Assembly (NCBI RefSeq): GCF_032878875.1
Contig: NZ_CP118157.1
Span: 2,728,001-2,792,000 of the forward strand
Source: Microbacterium sp. AB
Lineage (GTDB): Bacteria > Actinomycetota > Actinomycetes > Actinomycetales > Microbacteriaceae
Reading direction: 5' to 3'
DNA: 64,000 bases
This document shows, piece after piece, positions 45,798 through 55,239 of the stretch (position 1 is its first letter; each line of letters opens with the position of its first letter). The position numbers and the translations under genes are program-made. The notes under the pieces were generated by a model. That model was not told the origin of the DNA, made no database searches, and saw nothing but the letters and a program-made list of their open reading frames with translations.

Positions 45798-47322
45798 CAC
45801 TCTGCGCTCCGTACCCGCCCACGACGCCGCCCCCGCAGACCCGGCCGGCTCCGATCGCACACCGCTCGGAGCGACCGACCGGAGACGAGCGGACATCGGG
45901 GTGATCGGGCTTGCCGTGATGGGATCCGGCCTGGCTCGAAACCTCGCCAGCCGAAACGGCAACACGGTCGCCGTGTACAACCGCGAGCACGATCGCACAC
46001 GCGATTTCGCCGCCGCCTACCCTGACGCGGACTTCGTCCCGACGTTCTCGTATGAGGACTTCGCCGCCTCGTTGACAACTCCCCGCACCGCGCTGGTGAT
46101 GATCCGCGCAGGAGCACCCGTCGACGACGTGATCTCATCGCTGACCGAGGTCTTCGAGCCGGGCGACATCATCGTCGACGGCGGCAATTCGGAGTACGCC
46201 GACACGATCCGCCGTGAGCGGGCACTGCGCGAGCACGGAATCAACTTCGTCGGCGCCGGCATCTCGGGCGGCGAGGAGGGCGCTCTCACGGGCCCCTCGA
46301 TCATGCCCGGGGGGTCGGACGAGTCGTGGGTCACGCTCGGCCCGATCCTGAGGTCCATCGCCGCGGTCGCCGAGGGCGAGCCCTGCGTCACGCACGTCGG
46401 CCACGACGGCGCCGGCCACTTCGTGAAGATGGTGCACAACGGCATCGAGTACGCCGACATGCAGCTCATCGCCGAGGCCTACGACCTCATCCGCCGCGGG
46501 ACGGGCAAGACGCCCGCCGAGATCGCGGACGTGTTCTCGGAGTGGAACACCGGCGAGCTCGAGTCCTACCTCATCGAGATCACCGCCGAGGTGCTGCGCC
46601 AGGTCGACGCCGAGACGGGAGAGCCGCTCGTCGACGTCATCCTCGACCAGGCCGGCGCCAAGGGCACGGGCGCCTGGACCGTGCAGACCGCCCTGTCGCT
46701 GGGCGTGCCCGTGTCGGGCATCGCCGAGGCGACCTTCGCGCGCTCGCTGTCGTCGCACCCCGAGCAGCGCGCCGCCGCCGCCGGGCTCCCGGGCCCGGCG
46801 GAGGACTTCCACGCCGACGACACCGAGCAGTTCATCGAAGACGTCCGCCAAGCACTGTTCGCCTCGAAGATCATCGCCTACTCCCAGGGCTTCGACGAGA
46901 TCCGCGCCGGCGCCGCCGAGTACGACTGGAACATCGACCTCGGCGCCATCAGCAAAATCTGGCGCGGCGGATGCATCATCCGCGCCCAGTTCCTCAACCG
47001 CATCGCCGACGCCTACGCCGACCAGCCCGACCTCCCCGTCCTCGCCACCGCCCCCTACTTCGCCGACGCCCTCACACGCGGCCAGGACGCCTGGCGCCGC
47101 GTCGTCATCGCCGCCGCCCAGGCCGGCATCCCCTCCCCGGCGTTCTCCTCATCACTGGCGTACTACGACGGCATCCGCGCCGAGCGCCTCCCCGCCGCCC
47201 TCATCCAGGGCCAGCGCGACTTCTTCGGCGCGCACACCTACAAGCGCACCGACAAAGAGGGCACCTTCCACACCCAGTGGAGCGGCGACCGCACCGAGAT
47301 CGAAGCCGAGGACACGCACTAA
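45790..47322 (+). CDS. gnd: 6-phosphogluconate dehydrogenase (decarboxylating)
   Basis: Gnd converts 6-phosphogluconate to ribulose 5-phosphate with NADPH. The protein has 510 residues. About 34 extra N-terminal residues precede the Rossmann motif GVIGLAVMGSGLARNLA; then come GAGISGGEEGA, HFVKMVHNGIEYADMQLIAEAY with the catalytic Lys, and the C-terminal WRGGCIIRAQFLNRI. The ATG at 45790 has GGAAG six bases upstream; one at 45784 is also possible. The last 500 bases use strikingly more C-ending codons than the rest, a possible mosaic. A hairpin follows. Confidence 0.97.
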   Translation: MSDTLRSVPAHDAAPADPAGSDRTPLGATDRRRADIGVIGLAVMGSGLARNLASRNGNTVAVYNREHDRTRDFAAAYPDADFVPTFSYEDFAASLTTPRTALVMIRAGAPVDDVISSLTEVFEPGDIIVDGGNSEYADTIRRERALREHGINFVGAGISGGEEGALTGPSIMPGGSDESWVTLGPILRSIAAVAEGEPCVTHVGHDGAGHFVKMVHNGIEYADMQLIAEAYDLIRRGTGKTPAEIADVFSEWNTGELESYLIEITAEVLRQVDAETGEPLVDVILDQAGAKGTGAWTVQTALSLGVPVSGIAEATFARSLSSHPEQRAAAAGLPGPAEDFHADDTEQFIEDVRQALFASKIIAYSQGFDEIRAGAAEYDWNIDLGAISKIWRGGCIIRAQFLNRIADAYADQPDLPVLATAPYFADALTRGQDAWRRVVIAAAQAGIPSPAFSSSLAYYDGIRAERLPAALIQGQRDFFGAHTYKRTDKEGTFHTQWSGDRTEIEAEDTH

Positions 47323-47339
47323 ACGACACACACCACAAA

Positions 47340-47367
47340 GGGCCGGACCCCCACGGGGATCCGGCCC
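47340..47367. terminator. Bidirectional terminator between gnd and betA
   Basis: GGGCCGGA...TCCGGCCC arms with an inner CCCC/GGGG pair form a stem flanked by AAA on one side and TT on the other, between converging genes. Confidence 0.8.
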
Positions 47368-47398
47368 TTCCGCATACGCGGCGTCGCGCTCCCGCGCG

Positions 47399-48958
47399 TC
47401 AGGCGCCCCGGATGAGGTCGGCGCACTTCTCGCCGATCATCATGACGGTGATGTTGGGGTTGACCGTCGTGATCTCCGGCATCACGGACGCGTCGGCCAC
47501 GCGCAGGCAGGTCACGCCCTTGACCCGCAGCTCGGCGTCGAGGGGCGAGAGCCCGTCGTCGTCCGGGCCCATCCGCACGGTGCCGACGGGGTGGTAGACG
47601 GTGTTGTGGGTGCGGCGGATGTAGTCGGCCAGCTGATCGTCGGTCGTCGCGTCGGCGCCGGGCGAGAGCTCGCGTCCCGCCCACTCCTGCATGGCGGGCT
47701 GCGCGACGATCTCGCGGGCCTTGCGGATGCCGGCGATCATGACGCGCATGTCGTGACCGTCGGCGTCGGTGAAGTAGCGCGGATCGACGCGCGGCTTGTC
47801 GCGGTGGTCGCGCGAGCGGAGGCGGACCGTGCCGCGCGACCGGGCGTGCGTGACGTTCGGCGTGAGGCAGAACACCTCCTCGGCGGTGGGGTATCCCGCC
47901 CGGTAGGTGTGCATGTCGAACGGCACCGAGCCGTAGTGCATCATGAGGTCGGGGCGGTCGAGCCCCTCCTCCGTCGTGGCGAAGACGCCGATCTCCCACC
48001 ACTGCGTCGACTCGCGGACCATGGGCTTCTTCGACTCCCACTGCACGACGCCCTCGGGGTGGTCCTGCAGGTTCTCGCCCACGCCCGGAGCGTCGACGCG
48101 CACGGGGATGCCGTGCTCCTCGAGGTGCTCGCGCGGCCCGATCCCCGACAGCATGAGCAGCTGCGGGGTGTTGATCGCGCCGGCGGAGAGGATCACCTCG
48201 CGGGTCGCGGCGATGCGGGAGGGACGCCCGAAGGCGTTGTCGACGACGAGGACGCCCGTGCAGCGGCCGGCGTCGTCGAACTCGATCTCGCGCACGTGGT
48301 TCCCGGTCAGGATCGTGAGGTTCTCGCGCTCGAGGACCGGATGCAGGTACGAGACGGACGACGAGGCGCGCGTGCCGTCCGCGCGTCGGTTGACCTGGAA
48401 GAACCCGGCGCCGTTCGCGACGGTCTCCCCCGTGTTGAAGCGCGTGCGCGGGATGCCCGCCTGCTCGCAGGCGTCGAGGAGCGCCACGCCCGACGGGTCG
48501 GCCGGCGGGACGTTCATGAGGTGCACGGGGCCGTCGTGGCCGTGATGCGGGTCGGCGTCCTCGTTCGTCTCGAGCCTGCGGTAGAGCGGGAACGTGCTCT
48601 CCGCATCCCATCCGGCCGCCCCGAAGCGCTCGGCCCACTCGTCGAGGTCCTCGCGCGGAGCCCAGAACGCGATGCAGGAGTTGTGGGACGAGCATCCGCC
48701 CAGCACCTTCGCGCGGGCGTGGCGCATGAACGAGTTGCCGTTCTCCTGCGGCTCGACCGGGTAGTCCCAGTCGAAGCCCGACTCGAGCAGCTCCATCCAC
48801 CGCGACAGCCGCAGGACGACGTCCTGATCGGTGTCGCTGGGCCCGGCCTCGAGCAGTCCGACGGTGACCGCGGGGTCCTCGCTCAGCCGGGCGGCGACCG
48901 CGGCCCCCGCGGATCCGCCGCCGACGACGACGTAGTCGAACGTGTGCGCTGTCTTCAT
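47399..48958 (-). CDS. betA: Choline dehydrogenase (GMC oxidoreductase)
   Basis: BetA is an FAD enzyme that oxidises choline to betaine aldehyde. The 519-residue protein has the FAD-binding start FDYVVVGGGSAGAAVAARLSE, the GMC signature VLGGCSSHNSCIAFWAPREDLDEW, and the catalytic pair His456 in YHPVGTVRMG and Asn500 near the end. Directly upstream are a betaine aldehyde dehydrogenase gene and a BCCT transporter gene, which settle the substrate among GMC enzymes. It is the last gene of the betT-betB-betA run. Confidence 0.92.
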   Translation of the reverse strand: MKTAHTFDYVVVGGGSAGAAVAARLSEDPAVTVGLLEAGPSDTDQDVVLRLSRWMELLESGFDWDYPVEPQENGNSFMRHARAKVLGGCSSHNSCIAFWAPREDLDEWAERFGAAGWDAESTFPLYRRLETNEDADPHHGHDGPVHLMNVPPADPSGVALLDACEQAGIPRTRFNTGETVANGAGFFQVNRRADGTRASSSVSYLHPVLERENLTILTGNHVREIEFDDAGRCTGVLVVDNAFGRPSRIAATREVILSAGAINTPQLLMLSGIGPREHLEEHGIPVRVDAPGVGENLQDHPEGVVQWESKKPMVRESTQWWEIGVFATTEEGLDRPDLMMHYGSVPFDMHTYRAGYPTAEEVFCLTPNVTHARSRGTVRLRSRDHRDKPRVDPRYFTDADGHDMRVMIAGIRKAREIVAQPAMQEWAGRELSPGADATTDDQLADYIRRTHNTVYHPVGTVRMGPDDDGLSPLDAELRVKGVTCLRVADASVMPEITTVNPNITVMMIGEKCADLIRGA

Positions 48959-48991
48959 CTCGGTGTCTTCCTCGTGCTCGGTGCGGGGGGC

Positions 48992-50464
48992 TCAGTGCTG
49001 CGGGAACCATCCGGTGACCGCAGGCGACAGGTTCTGGTAGATGTGCTTCGCCTCCTGGTACTCGGCGAGGCCGGTCGGGCCGAGCTCGCGCCCGAAGCCC
49101 GACTGCTTGAAGCCGCCCCACTCCGCCTGCGGCAGGTACGGGTGGAAGTCGTTGATCCAGATCGTGCCGTGGCGCAGCCGTCGTGCGACGCGCTGCACGC
49201 GCCCGGCGTCCTGCGACCACACGGCCCCCGCGAGCCCGTAGACCGTGTCGTTCGCGGTCGCGACGGCCTCGTCCTCCGTGCGGAACGTCTCCACCGTGAC
49301 GACCGGGCCGAACGCCTCGTCGCGCACGACCGACATCCCCCGCTCGACCCGGTCGAGCACGGTCGGCAGGTAGTAGTACCCGTCGGCGAGGTCGCCCTCG
49401 CCCCAGCGTCCGCCCGTCCGCAGGCGCGCGCCCTCGTCGATGCCGGCCTGCACGTAGGCGGTGACCTTGTCGCGGTGGGCCGCGGAGATGAGGGGGCCGG
49501 TCTCGGCGTCGTCGTCGAACGGCCCGCCGAGGCGGATCCGCTCGGCGCGCCGCACGAGCTCGTCGACGAAGCGCTCGGCGATCGACTCCTCGACGACGAG
49601 GCGCGCACCCGCCGAGCACACCTGGCCGGAGTGCACGAAGGCCGCGTTGAGGGCGTTGTCGACCGCGGCGTCGAAGTCGGCGTCGGCGAAGACGACGTTC
49701 GGGTTCTTCCCGCCGAGCTCGAGCGCGACCTTCTTGACGGTCGCCGCGGCGTTCGCGGCGATGAGACGGCCCGTCACGAGACCGCCCGTGAACGACACCA
49801 TGTCGACGTCCTCGTGCGTCGACAGCGGTGCCCCCGCCGTCGCGCCGGCGCCGAGCACGAGGTTCGCCACGCCCGCGGGAAGGCCCGCCTCCTCGAGCAC
49901 CCGCATCATGAGGATGGCCGTGTGCGGGGTGAGCTCCGCCGGCTTCAGCACGAACGAGTTCCCCGCGGCGAGCGCGGGCGCGATCTTCCACGCGGCCTGC
50001 AGCAGCGGGTAGTTCCACGGGGTGATGAGCGTGCACACGCCGACGGGCTCGTAGACGATCTGGCTGACGACGTCGGCCGACCCCGCGTCGACGATGCGCC
50101 CCGCGTCCTGCCCCGCGAGCTTCCCGAAGTAGGCGAAGCACGCGGCGATGTCGTCCATGTCGATGCGGGACTCGACGATCCGCTTTCCCGTGTCGCGCGA
50201 CTCGACCTCGGCGAACTCCTCGGCGCGGTCGCGCAGGGCGCCGGCCACGCGCAGCAGGAGGTCGCCGCGCTCGGGTGCGGGAACGCTCGTCCACACGCCG
50301 GAGTCGAAGGACGCCCGAGCGGCCCGGATCGCGCGGACGGCGTCGGCCTCGCCGGCCTCGTCGACCACGCCGACGAGCGAGCCGTCCGCAGGACAGCGGA
50401 TCTCGCGTGTGCCGCCGGCCTCCGCCGGGCCCCACGTTCCGTCGATGAACAGTGTCGAAGGCAT
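48992..50464 (-). CDS. betB: Betaine aldehyde dehydrogenase
   Basis: BetB oxidises betaine aldehyde to glycine betaine with NAD(P)+. The 490-residue aldehyde dehydrogenase has PWNYPLLQAAWK with Asn151, VSFTGGLVTG, LELGGKNPNVVF with Glu249, and HSGQVCSAGARL with the nucleophile Cys283. GGAAGGGAGG precedes the ATG. It lies between betT and betA with gaps of 28 and 33 bases. Confidence 0.93.
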   Translation of the reverse strand: MPSTLFIDGTWGPAEAGGTREIRCPADGSLVGVVDEAGEADAVRAIRAARASFDSGVWTSVPAPERGDLLLRVAGALRDRAEEFAEVESRDTGKRIVESRIDMDDIAACFAYFGKLAGQDAGRIVDAGSADVVSQIVYEPVGVCTLITPWNYPLLQAAWKIAPALAAGNSFVLKPAELTPHTAILMMRVLEEAGLPAGVANLVLGAGATAGAPLSTHEDVDMVSFTGGLVTGRLIAANAAATVKKVALELGGKNPNVVFADADFDAAVDNALNAAFVHSGQVCSAGARLVVEESIAERFVDELVRRAERIRLGGPFDDDAETGPLISAAHRDKVTAYVQAGIDEGARLRTGGRWGEGDLADGYYYLPTVLDRVERGMSVVRDEAFGPVVTVETFRTEDEAVATANDTVYGLAGAVWSQDAGRVQRVARRLRHGTIWINDFHPYLPQAEWGGFKQSGFGRELGPTGLAEYQEAKHIYQNLSPAVTGWFPQH

Positions 50465-50492
50465 GCGCCCTCCCTTCCTGCGCGCGTGCGCG

Positions 50493-52553
50493 TCATCTCT
50501 CCCGCTGCGGCTGGGGGAAGTCCTCGCTCCAGTCGGTCACGGCCGGCTCCCCGCCGATCGAGGCGTCGGCCGCATCGGCCGAGATGCGGAGGTACTCCAT
50601 GTGCGACTCGTAGTGCGCGACGACGTCGGCGATGAGCTGCTCGGTCGTGTAGCCGTAGACGTCGTAGCCGCGGGAGCCCGTCGCCGTGAAGATCTCCAGA
50701 CGATAGTAGACGTCGGCGTTGCGGGGAGCACGGGCGGCGAACGTCGGCAGCTCGTGCTCGACGGGATACACCTGGTAGGTGAAGTCCTCGTGCCCAGGGA
50801 ACCGCGCCGAGAGGACGAGCGCGGGGAGGTCGAGTCCCTCGACGTCGGCCCTCTCGCACGACACGTCGGCGTCGGCGGAGGCGAGCTCCGAGGCCACGTC
50901 GCGCAACGCCGGCTCGGCGATCTCTTCGAGGAAGCGCGCCGCCTGCGCCCGCTGCGGGTACGCCGACACGCGGCGCAGGCGGCGCTGCCAGCCGGAGTCC
51001 GTCGTGGCCACGCGCGCCGTCGCCGTGGCCCGGTAGCCCTCCGCGTGCTGCTGCTCGGTGCGCAGGGCGCGGAACAGCGAGATCATGACGAGGTACATGA
51101 CGACGGAGAACGGCACGCCGACGATGAGGGTCGCGTTCTGCAGCGTCGCGATGCCTCCCACGAGCAGCATCGACATCGTCAGCAGGCCCGTGACGACCGA
51201 CCAGAAGATGCGCAGGACGTTGCCGCCGTCCTGCCGGGGGTCCTGGATGATCGACGTGAAGTTCGCGAGGACGAGCGCGCCGGAGTCGGCCGAGGTCACG
51301 TAGAACAGCAGTCCCGTGAGGGTGGCCAGGCCGATGATGACCGGCGCCGCGGGGTAGGCGGCGAGGAGGTCGTAGAAGCCGCGCTCGGGGGCGCTGAGCG
51401 CAGCCTGCCCGAAGGCGTCGTCGCCGCCGAGGATCAGCTCGAGCGCGGAGTTGCCGAACACCGAGATGAAGATCGCGATGAACACGAACGGCACGACGAG
51501 CACGCCGACGATGAACTGGCGCAGCGAACGGCCTCGCGAGATGCGGGCGAGGAAGAGGCCCACGAACGGGGCCCACGCGATCCACCAGGCCCAGAAGAAG
51601 AGCGTCCACGCGCTCATCCAGTCGTCGGGCCGCTCCCACGCGAAGGTGTTCATGACGAGGCCGGGGAACGAGGCGAGGAAGTCGCCGACGTTCATGACGA
51701 TGCCGTCGAGGAGCCGGCGCGCGTCGCCCAGGACCATGAGGAGGACGAGGAGGACGATCGCGAGGATGACGTTGGCCTCGGAGAGACGGCGGATGCCCTT
51801 CTCCACGCCCGACACCGTCGAGATCGTCGCCATGACGACAGAGAGGACGATGAGGGCGATCTGCGCGCCGACGCCCTCGGGGATGCCGAAGAGCAGGAAG
51901 AGACCGTAGTTGAGCTGCACGACGCCGATGCCGAGCGAGGTGGCGATGCCGAACACGGTCCCGAGCACGGCGGTGATGTCGACGACGTGCCCCGCCCATC
52001 CCCTCAGGCGATTGCCGAGGAGCGGCGTGAGGAGGGAGCGGATGCTGAGGGGCAGGTTCCGCCGGAACGCGAAGTAGGCGAAGGCGCCGCCCATGAGCGC
52101 GTACATCGCCCATCCAACCGGTCCGTAGTGGAACAGCGTCCACACGACCGCCTGCCGTGCGGCCTCGACGGTCTCGCCGTCGCCGGCGGGCGGCCCGTAG
52201 TACTGCGCCACGGGCTCCGCCACGGAGAAGAACATGAGGTCGATGCCGATGCCGGCGGCGAAGAGCATCGACATCCACGTGAAGAGGCGGAACTGGGGCC
52301 TGGAGTGGTCGGGACCGAGCTTGACGCGGCCCATCGGCGCGAGCGCGAGGAAGACGACGAACGCCAGCACGATCGCGGCGGTGAGGATGTAGTACCAGCC
52401 GAGGTTCTGCCCGGTCCACGCGACGGCGGCCCCGATGACCTCGGCGGCCTGCCCCGGCAGGACGATGGCCCAGACGGCGACGGCCACGATCAGGGTCGAC
52501 GATCCGATGAGCACGGGCCAGTTCACGCGCACGGCGGTCCTGCTGTCAGTCAC
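50493..52553 (-). CDS. betT: BCCT family choline/betaine transporter
   Basis: The 686-residue protein has 12 membrane segments and the betaine-choline-carnitine transporter hallmark FFWAWWIAWAPFVGLFLARISRGRSLRQF around residues 335-365, plus GIATSLGIGVVQLNYGL. A hydrophilic C-terminal region of about 180 residues, as in BetT proteins, may sense osmotic state. The GTG start follows GGGGAGG. Its place before betB and betA makes choline the most likely substrate. The ribosome site lies near a CCCCGGA/TCCGGGG inverted repeat (52562-52584) that may modulate translation. Confidence 0.9.
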   Translation of the reverse strand: MTDSRTAVRVNWPVLIGSSTLIVAVAVWAIVLPGQAAEVIGAAVAWTGQNLGWYYILTAAIVLAFVVFLALAPMGRVKLGPDHSRPQFRLFTWMSMLFAAGIGIDLMFFSVAEPVAQYYGPPAGDGETVEAARQAVVWTLFHYGPVGWAMYALMGGAFAYFAFRRNLPLSIRSLLTPLLGNRLRGWAGHVVDITAVLGTVFGIATSLGIGVVQLNYGLFLLFGIPEGVGAQIALIVLSVVMATISTVSGVEKGIRRLSEANVILAIVLLVLLMVLGDARRLLDGIVMNVGDFLASFPGLVMNTFAWERPDDWMSAWTLFFWAWWIAWAPFVGLFLARISRGRSLRQFIVGVLVVPFVFIAIFISVFGNSALELILGGDDAFGQAALSAPERGFYDLLAAYPAAPVIIGLATLTGLLFYVTSADSGALVLANFTSIIQDPRQDGGNVLRIFWSVVTGLLTMSMLLVGGIATLQNATLIVGVPFSVVMYLVMISLFRALRTEQQHAEGYRATATARVATTDSGWQRRLRRVSAYPQRAQAARFLEEIAEPALRDVASELASADADVSCERADVEGLDLPALVLSARFPGHEDFTYQVYPVEHELPTFAARAPRNADVYYRLEIFTATGSRGYDVYGYTTEQLIADVVAHYESHMEYLRISADAADASIGGEPAVTDWSEDFPQPQRER

Positions 52554-52870
52554 GGCGTCCTCCCCGGATCCGCCCCGTCCGGGGCATGGCCGTCACCGAG
52601 TGTGCCCGACGATCGTCGAAGAGGAAAGCCCGATGGACGGGTTCTCCAGCCTGTTGACAGCTCCGACGAGGTGTGGAAACGCGTGCGCGCATGCCATACG
52701 CGTCACGCCGAATCTCCGTGTTCACAGGGAGTGACGCGACCGCACGGTCTATGGGTGACGCTCACATCCCGGTCGACGTGCAGCCCGGCGCCGCGTCTTC
52801 GTTGGCGTCGAAGTGCACCGGTGAGCGGCGATGGGAGCGCTTCGGCGCCAATGAGCCGAACGGACGTCCC
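52554..52870 (-). other. betT upstream region / 3' side of the alpha-galactosidase gene
   Basis: No gene is supported. It contains a 12-base palindrome CGACGATCGTCG (52607-52618), an inverted repeat CGCGTCAC/GTGACGCG (52699-52706, 52731-52738), and the inverted repeat over the betT ribosome site. No betI-like regulator gene is present. The betT promoter must lie here but no convincing box was found. Confidence 0.5.
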
Positions 52871-54991
52871 TCAGCGACGACGGATCCGGATGATCCTCGC
52901 CGACTCGCCTGCTCCGGCCAGGTCGACGTCGAGCGTGCCCGTGGCGGCATCCCACGACGTCGGCCATGCCGGGAGGGCCGACGGGAACACGACGTCGGCC
53001 TCGACGTCCGCGCCCACGTGCTCGGGCAGAGACAGGCGGATGCTCGTGGCGTCGACCTCGCGATTCCAGACGAACACGAGGCTCTCGTCGCCGGCATGCG
53101 TCGCGAGAGCGACCTGCGGGTCGGTCCAGGCGGGAAGCCCCAGCGGCCAGCTGGGCAGCGCACGCGCGTGGTGCGAGATGACGTCGGGATAGATGCTCGT
53201 GGCCTCGTGGACGATCGCCCGTTGCGAGCTCTCGAGCCGGTTGAGGTGGCCCGACAGATACAGGCGACCTGAGAGTCCCGTGACGAGCGTGAACGCGACC
53301 TGCTCGTCCGACCATCCCGGCTGCGGGTAGGCCCAGTTGCCCGCCATCTCGATCGGCATCGACATCGGCGCCGCAGCCGCGATCGGCGGGTACAGGCGGT
53401 AGTCCTGCTGGTCGGTGGTCGACTGCAGGTCGTAGCGGGCGAGGATGGCCGCGTCCATCCGCTGAGCTCCGGACGAGCACGCCTCGAGGACGACGTCGGG
53501 GTACCGTTCGCGCAACCGCTCGACCCACGCCAGGTGGGCGCGCGCATGGTCGAGCAGTCCCTCGCCCGGCCCGGATGCTTCGGTGTCCGGGCCGGAGCCG
53601 GGCGTGACGTTGTAGTCCCACTTGAAGTAGCGGGCGCCGTACTCCTCGATGAGACGGGCGAAGACACCGTCGAGGTAGTCGCAGGCCGCAACGCTGCGGA
53701 AGTCGAGGAAGTAGCGGTCGTGCTCGACGATGCGCTCTCCCTGACGATGCATGAAGGCCTCTTCCGGCAGGGTCCGCGCGATGGGCGATCGCACGCCGAC
53801 GACCTCCGGTTCGACCCAGAGGCCCGGCGTCATGCCTGCCTCGCGGATGTGGTCGAGCACGCCGACGAGGCCCTCGGGCGCGAACCGCACGGTCGAGGCC
53901 TCCCACGCCCCCACACTCGGCCACCAGTCGCCCCCGTCGTCATACCAGCCTGCGTCGATGCAGAAGATCCGGGCGCCGACCGTAGCCGCGGCGTCGATGA
54001 GCGGCAAGAGCTTCTCGGTCGTCGGGTCGCCCATGAGCGCGTTCATGTAGTCGTTGAACACGAGCGGCCGCACGCGGGTCGCATCGGCGTAGAGGTGGGA
54101 TGCGCGCCGGTGCGTCGTCAGCTGGCCCACCGCTCCGCTCAGCCCCGCCCGTGAGAGGGCGAACGACACCGGGACGGTCGAGAAGGCCTCGCCGGGTTCG
54201 ACACGCGTCGTCCACGCGTGATCGATGTCGGTGGGCCCGAGCAGCGCGAGGGCGAGCGCCTCGTCGGGGTCGAAGAGCGTGTCGAGCTCCCACTGCCACG
54301 GACCGCTGTTCTCGATCTGCCAGACCAGCGCGCTGCCGTCGGCACGGTTCTCGATTCCCGCGGTGGGCAGGTACTCTCCGGACGACCAGGTCGAGTGCCC
54401 GGCGAGCGCGACGCGGCCTCGCGCGAAGTGCCCATGGATTCCTGTGTTGATGTCGGCGAGCCCAGCCGGCCCACTGAGCGCGGTCGGCGCCCACCGGCTC
54501 TCGGCGCACCATTCGCTGCGGGCCGTCCAGAGATCGAGATCGTCGACGGGGCCGAGCCGCCCGGTGAGCCCGATGAGGGTCGCCGATGTCACCTGCTGGA
54601 GCACGACCGCTCGCTCGCCCTCATTGCGCACGATCGTCGTCGCACGATAGGCGTCGACGCCCGCGAAGCGCTCGATGGTCGTCTCGGCGACGAGACCCGT
54701 GACGTCGTCGCGCTGCTCGATCGTGAGCCTCTCGCCCGAGGCCGTGCCCTCGATGCGGTGAGCGCGATAGCGCATACGGTCTCCGACCGCTGTGCGCACC
54801 GCACGGGTGTTGTTCAGGCCCCGTCCCTCGCCGACGGCGAGCACTTCGACGAGGGCCGGGCGACCCCGGTGCTGCGAGCGCAGAGGCTCTGCCGCGTCGA
54901 CGCCCGAGGCGATGGAGAGCATGACCGGCCCCGATTCAGCGGCGATGAGCCGCAGCGGGAAGTCGCTCGAACCCCAGGTGACGTCGATCAT
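52871..54991 (-). CDS. Alpha-galactosidase (GH36)
   Basis: The enzyme removes terminal alpha-galactose from oligosaccharides such as raffinose or melibiose. The 706-residue protein has an N-terminal beta-sandwich and a barrel with FNDYMNALMGDPTTEKLLPLI and CIDAGWYDDGGDWWPSVGAWE (spread over 40 positions), the nucleophile Asp459 in YFKWDYN, and the acid/base candidate Asp527 in LQSTTDQQDY. No signal peptide is seen, so it acts in the cytoplasm on imported sugar. GAGAGGAAG precedes the ATG. It is divergent from a sugar ABC transporter; a 21-base palindrome lies between them. Confidence 0.93.
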   Translation of the reverse strand: MIDVTWGSSDFPLRLIAAESGPVMLSIASGVDAAEPLRSQHRGRPALVEVLAVGEGRGLNNTRAVRTAVGDRMRYRAHRIEGTASGERLTIEQRDDVTGLVAETTIERFAGVDAYRATTIVRNEGERAVVLQQVTSATLIGLTGRLGPVDDLDLWTARSEWCAESRWAPTALSGPAGLADINTGIHGHFARGRVALAGHSTWSSGEYLPTAGIENRADGSALVWQIENSGPWQWELDTLFDPDEALALALLGPTDIDHAWTTRVEPGEAFSTVPVSFALSRAGLSGAVGQLTTHRRASHLYADATRVRPLVFNDYMNALMGDPTTEKLLPLIDAAATVGARIFCIDAGWYDDGGDWWPSVGAWEASTVRFAPEGLVGVLDHIREAGMTPGLWVEPEVVGVRSPIARTLPEEAFMHRQGERIVEHDRYFLDFRSVAACDYLDGVFARLIEEYGARYFKWDYNVTPGSGPDTEASGPGEGLLDHARAHLAWVERLRERYPDVVLEACSSGAQRMDAAILARYDLQSTTDQQDYRLYPPIAAAAPMSMPIEMAGNWAYPQPGWSDEQVAFTLVTGLSGRLYLSGHLNRLESSQRAIVHEATSIYPDVISHHARALPSWPLGLPAWTDPQVALATHAGDESLVFVWNREVDATSIRLSLPEHVGADVEADVVFPSALPAWPTSWDAATGTLDVDLAGAGESARIIRIRRR

Positions 54992-55239
54992 GTGCTTCCT
55001 CTCACGCTCCGTCTGCGGCGCACTCGTCGGACTCGTCGTCCGGGAGCGTCCTGATTAACGATCATCATCATGCTTCTTGCCTTATCGAGTCAAGATGCTC
55101 TTGACTCTGGGCACCGATGCTCTACAGAATGATAAAGGTTAGTCATACCAGACGCAGCGAGAGCGACAAGGCTCTCGCGCACCTCTCCCGGCCGACGACG
55201 GCGGGAGATTCGACGAAGAAACCCAGGAGGCGAGCTTCA
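54992..55239. promoter_or_regulatory. Divergent promoter region of the alpha-galactoside locus
   Basis: This AT-richer gap separates the alpha-galactosidase gene from the transporter operon. The perfect palindrome at 55087-55107 contains TTGACT on both strands. On the plus strand TTGACT (55101-55106) is followed after 18 bases by CAGAAT (55125-55130). On the minus strand TTGACT is followed after 15-17 bases by CATGAT/TGATGA. Confidence 0.65.
55087..55107. promoter_or_regulatory. Operator-like perfect palindrome containing both -35 boxes
   Basis: Arms GAGTCAAGA and TCTTGACTC are exact complements around a central TGC. Each arm includes a TTGACT -35 element, one per direction, so a bound repressor would block both promoters. 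The LacI-type protein at 58317-59354 is the obvious candidate, although LacI sites usually have an even-length centre with CG. Confidence 0.7.
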
